64,000 nucleotides of DNA from contig MNCI01009293.1 of the NCBI GenBank assembly GCA_015680685.1, positions 22,502 to 86,501 on the forward strand, given 5' to 3'. Positions 12,621 to 24,302 of the stretch are shown here, one piece after another. Origin of the DNA: Gnetum montanum. Lineage: Eukaryota > Streptophyta > Gnetopsida > Gnetales > Gnetaceae. Position numbers and translations under genes: made by a program. Position 1 is the first letter of the stretch. Each line of letters starts with the position of its first letter. The notes beneath the pieces were generated by a model, which was not told where the DNA came from, made no database searches, and worked only from the letters and a program-made list of their open reading frames with translations.

Positions 12621-13574
12621 TAATATTGAATTTATTAAGGAGTTAAAAGTTAGAGAAGAATTAGTAAAGGCTTGCTATCATCATGTAAATTTTTTGCTGC
12701 AAATTCAAATTATTTCTTAGATAAAAAAATAAGAATACAAAAAAAATTTTAATGCAAAGTCACTTTAGAATTCAAGGAAAAATATATGGATGCAACACAT
12801 AACAAATAGACTCTTGAAAGATAGCATAAAGAGCTTGAACAAATTTTGCTTACAAAAACTAAGTTGTGCATTCATAACAATAGGGTACTTAGAAGACTTA
12901 GTTTGATAAGGATTATGTGTCAGCTAAATAAAATAATAAGAATGCAAACAAGAGTCACAAACACAAAGTTTAGTTAAGGCATATAAATGCTTGATTAGAA
13001 CTAAGAGAAGGAAATTTATTAGAGAGCAACAGGATTATTTTTCTTACATAATTAAAAAGGAACCTAGATAGATTTGAGATTATTTTCATCATAAATTATC
13101 TTCATCATCTAATTTTTCTTGTCAAGATATTTTCTCATTTTAAGATAAATTATTTACAAAAAAAAGATGATAATTCTACTACTATTGTACAAGCACCTCT
13201 CCAATTTACTCTTGAGGAAGTCACAAACAATATTAAAAAGCTAGCATCTAGCAAAGATGCACATTAAGATGGTTTATATGCATAATTATTAAAGTGGACA
13301 TGACCTGCTATTTATAGAGAAATTTAGCACAAATTAAATTTAGCAATGGATCAAGGATTAGATTAACATTAAAAAATTAGTAAAGCTACCTCATTATATA
13401 AAAGGGGATAAAATAACTTGAACAATTATCAAATGATCATTGTAAGTAATATTTTTGTTAAGTTGTTGGGCACTTTGCTAGAAAAGAGAATTAGTTCTTA
13501 GGCTAAAGTTAAACAAGTTAGGGCAAGATATCAAGCAAGTTTTAGGCAAAATCACTCCCTAATTCATCACATAG
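12620..13574 (+). pseudogene. LINE (non-LTR retrotransposon) reverse transcriptase remnant
   Basis: One continuous plus-strand frame from about 13,195 to 13,560 reads as a non-LTR reverse transcriptase N-terminal half, broken by several stops but without frameshifts. Key words are FTLEEVTNNIKKL, KDAH-stop-DGLYA, LNLAMDQGL, KATSLYKRG, NNLNNYQMIIVSNIF, LLEKRISS and VRARYQASFRQNHSLIHH. These correspond to the conserved early reverse-transcriptase blocks. Upstream (12,720-13,190) other frames give less certain pre-RT sequence. The catalytic FADD-type block is absent: the sequence ends near 13,574. Several stops are explained by TGG to TAG or CAA to TAA. The wording differs from the common plant L1 consensus, but the lineage is uncertain. 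Confidence 0.65.
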
Positions 13575-14024
13575 TATAACACCCCTATTAATTATTTATA
13601 AAGTTATATAAATAACTAATAGAGATGCTACAAAACCCTAAGGATTTAGATTTAACCTTGATTTACTAATTCAAAAGGAAGCCATATAATAGAAAAAAAT
13701 TATTAATTACAAACATAGATAGAGTAGGGCAAGACAGTGTAGCAAAATTTCATATTACTTGCATACATAATTAAATAAAATATATATAGAGAAAAATAGA
13801 GATTTCTGCAGCCACAAAAACGTAGGTGTTGAAAAATTTTGCTAGTTGCATCATAAAATAGTACACAAAATAACAATTCTAATGACATGTGTTTCACCTC
13901 AATCAAACACTTAGAAATAAATATATTCACATTGAAGTTTACCAAATTAATTAATAAAATTAAAGTATTAATTAATAAATTATTAATATAGACTAAAAGA
14001 ATATTTATTTTTATTGAATATATA
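13575..14024. repeat. Possible LTR start, cut by the assembly gap
   Basis: The words TATAACACCCCTATTAATT at 13,575 resemble the beginning of Del/Tekay-type LTRs (TGTAACACCC) after a G-to-A change. No other end is visible because the gap follows. The sequence to 14,024 is AT-rich with no gene. This is a weak identification. Confidence 0.3.
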
Positions 14025-14151
14025 NNNNNNNNNNNNNNNNNNNNNNNNNNNNNNNNNNNNNNNNNNNNNNNNNNNNNNNNNNNNNNNNNNNNNNNNNNNN
14101 NNNNNNNNNNNNNNNNNNNNNNNNNNNNNNNNNNNNNNNNNNNNNNNNNNN
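14025..14151. other. Assembly gap (127 Ns)
   Basis: A run of undetermined bases. Open frames drawn across it are not meaningful. Confidence 0.99.
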
Positions 14152-14372
14152 TTTTCAAAGTCCAAAAATTCCATAGATTTTCTAGAAATCCAAAGAAATC
14201 CAAAAATCCAAAAAATGTATATTTTTTTCAAGCACCTCTGAATGCTAGCTCTTAGTTAGTAACAGGTCTTGAAATAACCTTACTACTATTGTCGAATAAT
14301 CTTCATAATCTCAAATGAGCCACTCATGGCTAGGTTTTGGTGATAGCCTCACTACTAACATCCTCGACAACC
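14152..14372. repeat. Inverted copy of the repeat at 1-222
   Basis: This is the reverse-complement counterpart of the window's first 222 bases, directly after the gap. It contains the poly-pyrimidine and ATCCAAA words at the gap edge and the TTGTCGAGGATG-like end at 14,372. No coding potential is seen. Confidence 0.6.
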
Positions 14373-14429
14373 AAGGCACACATATCATTGGAAGGATATG
14401 TCTTGACTATGCCTCATTGCACGTTACTA

Positions 14430-14960
14430 GTTTATTGGTCCTTTTTTTTTTTTTTTGGTTTATGCCTTCAAGACATTAGAGGTGATGTCTTGGGTGATAC
14501 CTCTAGCACTAGTATGTTTGGGGAACATTGGAAGTGATGTCCTAGATGATGTTTCACATTCCATGTGAGACTAATAATAAATCCATGAATATGTTAATTT
14601 TATATTTGGTTTGGATACATGTTGGACTCTTGGCAAGTACACACAACAACATAATACACATATGATACTAAGTGTGATGCATGATAGCCTCCTTATTTGT
14701 GGTGGTGATTGAAGTGGAAAAACCTTGGTTTTGGCATAGTATCATAAATGGATGTTATGGTTGTGTAGTTGTATGTTTGTCTAGATGTTTTAGCGGTTCA
14801 TTTTTGTGCTTGTTGAGTTAACATATTTTTCAAGTCATACATGCTCCTCAAGTTAACATATTTTGTAGGTCATTCATGCTCCTCCTAATTCACATCAGAT
14901 CTATCCATGTAGACATTAGAGATGTTGTTGATTTCTTGGTGAAGACAATCCCACCTCCAA
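14430..14960 (+). repeat. Segmental duplicate shared with 48,160-48,670
   Basis: The sequence aligns in the same orientation with 48,160-48,670. Shared phrases include GTCTTGGGTGATACC, GAGACTAATAATAAATCCATG and ATTTGGTTTGGATACATGTT. At 48 kb this block lies directly left of the subtilase-flank sequence, so the copy here is a displaced piece of the same duplicated segment. No gene is seen. A 15-base T run lies near 14,440. Confidence 0.65.
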
Positions 14961-15280
14961 TCCATGCTTTCCACCACAATCACAACAAAATCACAAATTA
15001 GTGTGCAATGTGTAACTTATAGCTTTTAGGTACCTTGTCTTGTTGGTTACACTTGGCTAATTTGTGATTATGATGAATTGATTCTTTTAATAGCATTAAT
15101 GAGAAGACTAAAAATTAGAGTGAAATGGATAAGAGGTCCATTATAAATTTTGAAAAGCCTAAATGCAATGAAATTTTTGAAGACGATTAAAGAATTCACA
15201 AGAACAAAAAGAGGATTTTACTAAAAAACATTGTGAAGATGTGCACAATTGGATGTCATTAATGGGGCATGCAAAAGAAT
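14961..15280. other. Intergenic stretch, nothing recognised
   Basis: AT-rich sequence between the duplicated block and the 3' spacer of element B. I see no reading frame of note, no repeat boundary and no LTR end. Confidence 0.5.
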
Positions 15281-16517
15281 TTAATTATGAGAATGCCTAA
15301 GGATAAAGAACGTAACTAACCCAACCAAAAGGTATGCAAGTGGGTCCTCCCCAAAGTAAGCACATCAAACCAGGAAGTCCATGAGCTCCATGGGTGATTA
15401 ATGCTTATAGAAACGTAAGTACGAAAACCTAGAAGAAACTACCTAAGAATTTCAACACATCAAACTAAGACATCGAACAAGGACATGAACACTTACAGTG
15501 ATGTGCGCATGGAAAGCATAGGTGGATGAGAAAGAGAAAATGAAATGGGATTCTCAATCAAGTCACATGAAGTCACTTGTGAATTTTGTGGTTAAATGAC
15601 CTGATAAAATCCATCCTTAGTTTAGACCAAAACTAGCCACATTCAATGACTTTGCATTTCCACTTTAAGACTAGTCTATCCCATTGAGACACAAGAGTGC
15701 TCACACAAAACAACCACCATTCCTTATTTAAGAAGTAAAGAGAAGCAAGAAGTGAGAAAGGGCCTTAGTTAGATGGGACCTTCAGGCATGGGTAACATGT
15801 CTTTCTAGTCCCATAACCAATGCTTGTAACCTACTTATTTTGTCTAAGGGGTGTGCTTTGAATTTCCATCATTTTTATTTTTATTTTATTTTGAATAGGA
15901 ACCACACCATGTAAAGACTTATTCAATTTCCTATTATTGGTCAACACAAAACGATAAGAAATCCATGAAAACACTCATGAACCCAAGCAAGTAGAAGAGT
16001 ACAAAGAGTATTGAGTCCCCTTGAAATCACACCCTATTCAAACCTTTGAATCCTTTCCAAGTCTGGAAACTACCAAGGTCACAAGTTCATTAAAGTTTTA
16101 TTAATGAAAAGGAACCTCACACTTCTAGAACTAAAAACAACTACGTGTTTCATGAAAAAGAAACCATGTCTTAGTTATTAGTAACAAAATTCATGGCTAG
16201 AATCTAGACACAAACAATCAAATAACCAGATAGCACATGCCCATATTAAGTAAACCGCATTGTACCTAATTGGCAATAAGGCATATTATTATTAGAACAT
16301 AATAAGAAAATCACACCAAAATAAAGAAAAATATATAAGAAATTACAAAATATACAAGAAAAATAAAATGTGCTAACGACATTATAAAAAATGAATAAGA
16401 AAAATTAATAAAGTAAAAACAAAAAGGTGTAAGATAAAGAAGGCATAAAACAAAAGGTTGTAAAAATAACAAGGTGTAAAACAAAAAGATAAAAAAATTG
16501 AGGATTCACTTATATGA

Positions 16518-19500
16518 TTAGCATGGATGGCCATCTCGACCATGACTAAGTTGAAAGGAGGAGATCCAAAAGATTGAGTGTGGTTGTCCATCCGATGAGA
16601 TGTTTGTTGCACTATCTTGCTTAGGCTTGTGGAAAGGTTCAATTTGTTGCATGTTAACTAGATGTTTCTTATCTAGGCTCTTAGGTTTATAGATCATCAT
16701 GATCCTAGAAAGAAAAGTTTTAAAAATAATATAAGGACCTTCCCACAATGTTTGGAACTTGGTTCATTATGGCATATGTGTGGGTTTCTAGTAGATGACC
16801 TTATCTTCTAGTTGAAATTTGACTTTCCTAATTCTAAGGTCATGACACTTTTTGTTAAATGCCTTGTGCAACTTATGAGATGATAGTGTCACCAATTCAT
16901 TTTTTTCTAGCAAGTTGAGATTCATTAATCTTTCATTTTATGCTAAAATTAAGCCAAGTTTAAGGTCTTAGGCTATTGAATGTATATGGAGCTCAGATTG
17001 AATAGGAAGAGTTGGCAATTTTCTATACACCAGCTCATAGGGAGAGTAGCCTATAAGGAGCTTCCAAGTGGAGCGGTAGGCCCAAAAGGCATAATTGAGT
17101 TTTGTTCTCTAGTACCTCCTATATTTGCTAAATATTCTTATTAAGATATTATTGATTTCCCTATTTGTAACCTTAACTTGACCATTGGCTTAAGGATGAT
17201 AAGGTGTTATTAATTTATGCTCAACCCCCAAGCATTGCATGAGCTTCTGAAAGGTAGTGCTTGTAAATTGGATTCCATTATCAGAAATTAATTCGCATGA
17301 CACACCAAACCTATTTACAACATTCTATTATACAAACCAAGAAATAGTAGAATATGTACAGTTGATGAAAGTAGTTTCTTCTAGCCATTTTGTACAATAG
17401 TTAATAACAACTATGATGTATGCCTTTCCATTCGACATGGGAGAGATGGGACCCATGAAGTCAATGCCCCAAATGTCAAAGGGTTCCAATGGTTGAATCC
17501 ACTATTGAGGTTCCTCCATTCAAGTAGTCATTTCACCATTACATTAGCAATGCTCACAAGAGCTGACAAATTTGTGAGCATCCATAAAAAGTATTGGCCA
17601 GTAATATCCTACCGTCAGGATCTTAATGGTTGTGTGTCTCCTAGCATAGTGGCCTCCACAAGGACCCTCATAAGCATCCTAGAGAACATGTAGTTAATCA
17701 GCATTAGGAACACACCATTAAACCAAGCCATTGGCACACACCTCGTATAGGTGCCCATTGATCTCCATGAAGTGTTTCACCTAGTGAAGAAACTATTGTT
17801 TTTTCTAGTAGTCTAGCCCTTATGGCATCTCTTAAGTGAGAAGATAGGTGAGAATGTCATCATACCATTTAAGCTCAATAGGCAATTGTTCAATTATAAC
17901 CCTAGCAAAGAGAAGTTCATTAGGAAACTAATCAAACAATAGGTTTTTCTCCTCTTTATTGTCCCATCTCAACCAAGACAAGTGGTCAATGACCACATTC
18001 TTAGTTCTTTTTTGATTTACCATTGTAAGATCGAACTCTTGCAAGTTCACCAATCACCGTATGACATGGGGGCTCATTGTTGGCTTATGCATCAGGAAGA
18101 AAACTACACTATGGTCCATGTTCATAAACATTTTGTACCCAAGCACATAGTACTTGAACTTTTCCAAAGAAAACACCACTACCATCAATTCTTTTTCTGT
18201 AGTGGTGTAGTTTAGCTGTGCACCCACAATGCTTCAACTTACATAGTGGATGTAATATGGATGTTTCTTGTCATCTAACTACACAAGCATAGCCTCCAAG
18301 GCATAATTTAATGCATCTGTCATGATGTGAAATGGTCTAGAGCAATCTGATGCGTATAGAATTAGTGTTTATATGAGTTTTCTTTTTAATTGTTGGAATG
18401 CATTTTCACATTCCTTGGTCCATACAAATGAAGCATCTTTCTTTATTAGATTCACCAATAATTTTGCGATCTTAGAGAAATTATCTATGAATCATTAGTA
18501 AAAGCTAGTGTGTCCTAGGAATGACCAAACATGTTTTACAATTTATTGTTGATGGGTAATTCTTTGGATGACCCTAATCTTTTCAGGGTTGATCTCAATT
18601 CCTGTTTGTGAAATTTTGTGCCCCAACACAATGCCCTCCTAGACCATTAAATGGCTCTTCTACCAGTTAAGCTAAATATTAATCTCCACACATCTTTTAA
18701 AAAATTAGTCAAGATGGTCTAGGGCTTGCTCAAATGTAGCCCCATCGATGTAGAAGTCATCCATAAAGACTTCCACCCTACTACCAATCTAGTGCTAAAA
18801 AATACTCAAGGCTAGGTGTTGGAATGTGGCAAGGGCATTACACAAGCTGAAAGGCATCTTTCAATATGCAAAAGTCCCCCACAAACTGATGAATGCTATT
18901 TTGGCCTAATCCTCTAGCAAAATCTAGATTTCGTTATAACCACTATAACCATCTAGAAAACTATAATAGCATTGCCTATAAATGATGTCCAACACCTGAT
19001 CCACAAATGGCAATGGAAAGTGATCTTTGAATGTTATCATATTCAATAGTTGAAAGTTGATGTAGACTCATCACTTGCCACCTTTCTTTGACACAAACAC
19101 GAATGGACTAACCCACTCACTATTTGCAATGGGATAGATAAACCCCACCTTGAGGAGTTGTTTAATTTCTTCTTTGATGATTTGCTTCAATTTGGGATTC
19201 ACCTATCATTGTGGTTGTCTACTTATCTTCATGGCTAGATTAGTGAAGATACAATGCTGGTATATCCTAAGATCAATCCCTATGAGTTTGGGATATGACC
19301 AAGCAAGGGTTGTTGGCCCTCTATTGACCACATTCAACAACATCTTCTTTTGTTCAAGAGAAAGATTTGTATTGATTATTACCAAATTTCCATTTTTCAA
19401 GAATGCATATTCCATGTTGGCAGGTAGAATTTTCAACTCAATGGGCTCTTGTTTAAAATTTTCAAGAATTTCCAACTCTTTCCAATTAGTATCATCAATT

Positions 19501-20130
19501 TTGTCAATGGAGAGTTTGCGATGAACTTGCTCCAATTCATCCATGCCTTCCATGTAGGCACATGTTAGGCTCTCAACATGTTCCATGCACAGTATGTTTC
19601 TTTCAAGATCAGTTGTCAGCCATTGGGTGTTCTCTAGATTTTTGGCTACCACATACATGCACTTATGAATTTTAGATATAGCAACACACTAATTACATGA
19701 TTTGATAGATACACTATTATTGGCTCATAATGTCTACACACAATTGCACCCTATATCACTATATGTGATGCATGGAACTTTCTTCCTCTTAATCTTCCTG
19801 AATGCATTCTATTTAGAGATTTTGAGGGAAATATCTCAAATCCCCAATCATGCATCAATAATGCTAAGCCAAGCCCTTCACATGATGATTGGAAAGTCCC
19901 CCTTGCAATTGTCCACTTGAATCACTACAAAATTAGTTGGGTAGGACCATCCACAAACTATAGTTAAAATGTCCTCCACCAATCCCAAGGAAACAATGAT
20001 GGACTAATTAGCCAACTCGAGTTAGATGTTGCTCTTCTTGAGTGAAGCTAGGTTCTAGGCTTTATGCATCTCATGGAAAATCATATTAACACCAAAACCT
20101 GAATCCAAAAGAGCATTGCAAGGCTCATTT
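16518..20130 (-). pseudogene. Element B pol (broken, FMDDF retained)
   Basis: Reading leftward, the protease lies around 20,130-19,860. A linker at 19,658-19,206, still open for 150 codons, contains ELKILPANMEYAFL, the usual sequence before Athila reverse transcriptase. Reverse transcriptase spans about 19,200-18,400, with the catalytic FMDDF intact at 18,753-18,767. RNase H lies at about 18,350-17,960. The integrase zinc-binding region is at about 17,790-17,560 and its core at about 17,500-17,200 (SDNGIQF, HKLITPYHP). The C-terminal end at 16,748-16,518 reads WEGPYIIFKTF and HLVNMQQIEPF. Stops elsewhere break the polyprotein. Of the three Athila-like copies this has the best preserved reverse-transcriptase active site. 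Confidence 0.8.
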
Positions 20131-20749
20131 CCAATGATTTTAAGGTAAATAAGGGAACTTCCAAGATCAAATAGTTTCCTGAGGAGGTGGCCATCCTTTA
20201 TTCAATTGATTACCACATGGGTTAACATAATGGTATGCACTTTGGGAGGTGTTTGATTTGAAGGGGACTTGAATGGATTAGATGTAGAGGGTGATGGAAG
20301 AACAAGGTTGCTAATCATCAATGTATGTAAGGGTTTAGTTGGGTTGTTGATCTGGAAGAAAGGCCTTTTCATGATCTAGTTTCCAAACCACTCCGCTAAA
20401 GAGCTAGCTATAAGTTAATAGCCCTCATTGCATTATGTTGTTGTGGCTAAGGTGGAATTTCTCTCTAGATTAATAGAGTAGGTGGTAACTAGGTTGAGGG
20501 TGGAGGGACACATGCAAAAGCATGAAGAGGGTAATATGGATATCAAGCTTTCCCTCTAGTAGATGGAGAATGAGTTTTGTAATACTCTAGAGGATAGTAG
20601 TGATGTTGAAAGGTGGCATGACTAGAAGATTCATGTGGAGAAATGGATTGTTGAACATAGTATCTATATGGATCTAGTTGCTAATAAGGGTACTAATGCC
20701 TTGGTGGTGGCTTCCCCCATGACTATGAGTGTTTTCACTATTGGTGCTA

Positions 20750-22700
20750 CTCATACGATTGTCATGGAGCTCCACTTAGATAGTAGGTTTATTGTTAGTG
20801 GAATTGCCTAGGATTTCTTTGAGGATAAGGCAATCTTCTGGGACCATGGCTTCTTACCAGTCTAGGATTTAGAGTGTGCACGCAAAACTCCTACAACTGT
20901 GACATAATAGGGAAACATCCTTTAGGATGTTTGTATTGGTAGATGTCACACCCACCATCACCATTTGACTCTATTACCACAACTTCTTCTACTACAATAG
21001 CTTTGTGCTTACCCCTTTGGTAGGCACATTTAACTTCTGTCTGCCTCCTACGATCACAATCACTACTCTACCCACCTTGATTCTTCTATAATTTTTAGAG
21101 CAGTTCGGAATTTTTCATCCAAAAAAATCCACATTTTATCTACCTTGGATAAAATTTCAAACATAGATTTTTGGATTGGTAAGGTCTTTCTCACCACATC
21201 ATTAAGTGAGGACTCTTCCTCACTATCACAAAAGTAAGCCTTCCTCTTTCTAATGGAAGGGTCCCTATTATATTCTTCTACACTTTCTTATTTTCTCAAC
21301 TTGCCTTCTTCCTCTACAACCTAGTCAATTAGCCTCTGAATTTGATGGGCTGTTAGTTCTAACAATCGCCCTTATGCATAGACTCCAAGAGTTTTTCTTG
21401 TTTCTGATTGAAGCCCATCTATAATATGGTGAAGTTTTTCCTATTGAGAATAACCATGGCTAGGACATCTATGCAATAAATAATAGTATCAGCCCATGGT
21501 TGTGTCTAAGGATACATGCATCCCTTGTTTCCATCCTTGGATTTGCCTTCTCAAGTTGGACACTCAGGATTAAGTCTGATATTTGTCATTGAATAGTTCG
21601 AGAATTGTACTCAACCATTTGATGGATTCTAGTTCTAGGGACTAGCACCAACTCTTTTCTTTCTTAATAAGTATCCTTAGAAACATCTTAATATTTTTCC
21701 AATTGTTCTTCACATTTTGCAAGGCACATGCATTGTGAAAGGCCTAAACATGATTCTATGAATTTGAGTTATATCTCCCTTTGAACTTGGGGATATTATT
21801 CACATCTAGCCTCTTAATTCAGCTATCCTTTGCATGCCTTGTAGGAATTCTCACCACATCTATAATGTTTAGCATGCTTTGAGTGGCAAGTAAAGCCTCA
21901 TCATAACCATGGCCTCTATGGTGGCCATGATGCCTATGATGTCCTTTGCTACCCCTACTTTCATGATGATGGACCTTCCTTGAATTCCTGTGCTCCTAAT
22001 CTTGACTTACCCAATGGGCCCTATGATCATTTTGGTCCCATCAATCACCTCTATCATGATCATGCCCTTTGCAGTTACACTCAAAGCTAGAAGAGGAAGA
22101 AGATGATATCGAAGGTGAAGAGGAAAGAGGACTAGCACCACCATAGTACCTATATCCTCTCTTCGGTGGTCACAAACATGATCATGATCATGATGCTTAT
22201 CCTCATCCTTGTCATAACCCTCCTCCCCAGATCCCTTTTGATCATGGAACCCATTCTTGCCAGAGCCAAGATTGTGGATAGTAGACTATATGTTCTAGTT
22301 TTGGCCTTCTTGGCCAAAGTCAAAGAGAGGAGTGTCATTGAATAAAGAGCCCTAAGGGAAGAAGCCCTCATCATCTCTTTTGTACAGCAGGAATGAAGAG
22401 CCATCGGACCGTTTTCCCTTTGCACTTTCATAACCACTTCTCTTACTGTTGATCCCTTTTATGTTGTTCATCTATGGGATGGTACTCCCTAGCATTACTA
22501 TCCTACACAACATATTCAGAATGAAGTCCCTATAGACCAACCTCGTAAGAGTGTGTTGGAGCATCATAGGAATGGATCGATTAAGTGGCAACATAATGTT
22601 TTCCTCCAAGTCCCATCAACACATCTATTCATCCTAGTGTAGGATAAAGATGAAGTTGGGCACATACTCATATGGATGACCATATACCACCCTATATTGG
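20750..22700 (-). pseudogene. Element B gag region (broken)
   Basis: Lies between primer-binding site and protease on the minus strand. The beginning (about 22,700-22,480) parallels the start of gag in element D, including a PNF-IF-LH-type segment followed by a CWW/CWRN-like word. A charged, histidine- and aspartate-rich stretch follows around 22,150-21,900. Frames are interrupted, and the longest open piece (22,437-22,150) is not in an obviously conserved frame. Assignment rests on position and similarity to D. Confidence 0.55.
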
Positions 22701-22960
22701 TGGGGCACTTGCTAATCCATTTTTTGAGCAAACATAATGCTGATTGGATGTTTGCTCAAACTTAGATGGAAAATCACTCTTATGAGAAGAACAAGATATT
22801 ATAGGATTAGAAAAAATAAAACTTAGTGTGCTTTATTATAATTTTTTTTATGTTGCCATATGATGTGACCTTAGGGTTTGTTCCAATGATGTTAAATGGT
22901 TTTCACTAAGTTCCAAGATAGTGCATGTATCAAACAAAAGGTCCCTAGCAACAAAGCCAA

Positions 22961-23856
22961 TGATGAGTGGCAAATACCCCTACACTCAATCATACAAATT
23001 ACAAGTGTTCACGTGTGATCTAGTTGAATTCTATAGACCTTAAGTCTTAAAGTACACTAGTTCTAGGAAGTGAACTCTAATCGTTACAATCATTGTCTTC
23101 CCAATTACACTTATGAAATGTAAAGGTATGGTTAATTACAACTAAGGAATCTACTTTTTATCATTTTTTTATGTTTTATGTTCTTGGTGCTTAAAATAAA
23201 GAAATGAAGTAATTTTTAATGGCTAATTTAATCTAACTAACTAATTAATCTCTAACTAATCCTAACATAAGTATATGTTCCCACTTTTCCTACACATCCT
23301 GAACACGTATAATGCTATTAGGTTATCAAACGTTAAGTGTTGCTAGGATTACAAAGTGTCATACACATGCTCGAAGTGGTCATACTTATGTGCTTAATTA
23401 ATTGCTATTTAGCCTAGCTAACTTAACTTAGCTTAATTTATCTTAATTAATTGAAATCATTCAATAAAATTGCATAAAACATTAAATGCATAAATAAAAT
23501 ATTTAATCTAAACAAAGTGTTGTACGGTTTATCAGAAAGCTCATCTTTATTGCTACACATACTGCCATGCTTAGGTACAACAATGCTCAAATAAATATTC
23601 GTACACTAAATGACTCTTACCATGGGCACTTGGGAAAATATTCTAACTCAAAGGAATAAAAACTGCAAGAGCTCTACTATGCTATGAAAAAACATATCCC
23701 CAAACCATGTGCCTAAGCGCTATATTTATAGGTTGGCATACATCCCGCAACATCAGATATCCAACATCACCTCTAAGCCTCCAATATCTAGTATCTAATA
23801 TCAAGGCTCTGATATCATATATCTAATATCAAAGCTAGACAAAATACACTTCATCA
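22961..23856 (-). repeat. 5' LTR of element B (A/B family)
   Basis: The LTR is 896 bases. On the minus strand it begins TGATGAAGTG at 23,856 and ends CCACTCATCA at 22,961, directly followed by the primer-binding site. A TATA box (complement of TATATTTATAGG) lies at 23,721-23,732. Upstream of it is an array of GATATC/ATATTAGATAT words at about 23,750-23,840. Termini and internal blocks match LTR A and the solo LTR at 28,791-29,659. The candidate target duplication on the right is ACTAT; the left partner is not found. Confidence 0.8.
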
Positions 23857-24243
23857 ACTATTATATTTTGGCATTTTTAACACTATAATAGATATTAATT
23901 CCTCTTTTCCATTTATGGATTTATAGATCATGTATGGTTTAGACTTATGACATTATATCATTCATGTATATTATGGGATTCAATTTTGTAGTTTATTTTA
24001 TTCTATTTATTTTCCATCATTTTTTATATTATATTCAAATCATTTTATATTCATGTATTTCTTTCTTCCACTCTTATTTTTCTCTTCTCTGATTTTTGGG
24101 GTCATGGCTTTATGCTATGTTCCTTTGTTCCCTTTACTACGTAGTTATTTCATTTGTAACTCTTTCCATGATCATTAGTTTCGTTAGGGATTCTATCCAA
24201 CATAAAACTCTTCAACCTAAGGCATGGAAGGGAGGGCATTACA
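23857..24243 (+). repeat. Right part of the 5' LTR of element C
   Basis: The stretch ends GGGAGGGCATTACA at 24,243, immediately before a tRNA-Met-type primer-binding site, which is how Del/Tekay LTRs end. Its left part is not visible: LTR B begins directly to the left. Element B may therefore have inserted into this LTR or deleted part of it. Confidence 0.55.
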
Positions 24244-24302
24244 AGTTGGTATTAAATCATAGGTTTTTGTTGATTTTCCTTTTTTCATTTTTATGTCCAA
24301 TA

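Larger units (their letters stand above)
15280..23856 (-). mobile_element. Element B: Athila-like Ty3/gypsy retrotransposon, 3' LTR missing
   Basis: On the minus strand the order is 5' LTR (23,856 to 22,961), primer-binding site (22,960 to 22,941), gag, protease, linker, reverse transcriptase, RNase H, integrase, then a spacer with the same two conserved blocks as element A (about 15,782-15,812 and 15,340-15,360). The primer-binding site reads TTGGCTTTGTTGCTAGGGAC against the Athila/Tat tRNA-Asp-type site, with CpG positions converted. No 3' LTR is recognisable to the left. It lies in the same orientation as element A and shares its LTR family. Frames contain many stops, so it is defective. 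Confidence 0.8.

Noticed and set aside
13703-14241. Open frames spanning the run of Ns
   Set aside because: They exist only because undetermined bases contain no stops.
24096-24302. Longer N-terminus for the element C gag frame
   Set aside because: This part of the frame lies in the LTR and crosses the tRNA-Met primer-binding site; the start at 24,303 after the primer site is the sensible one.
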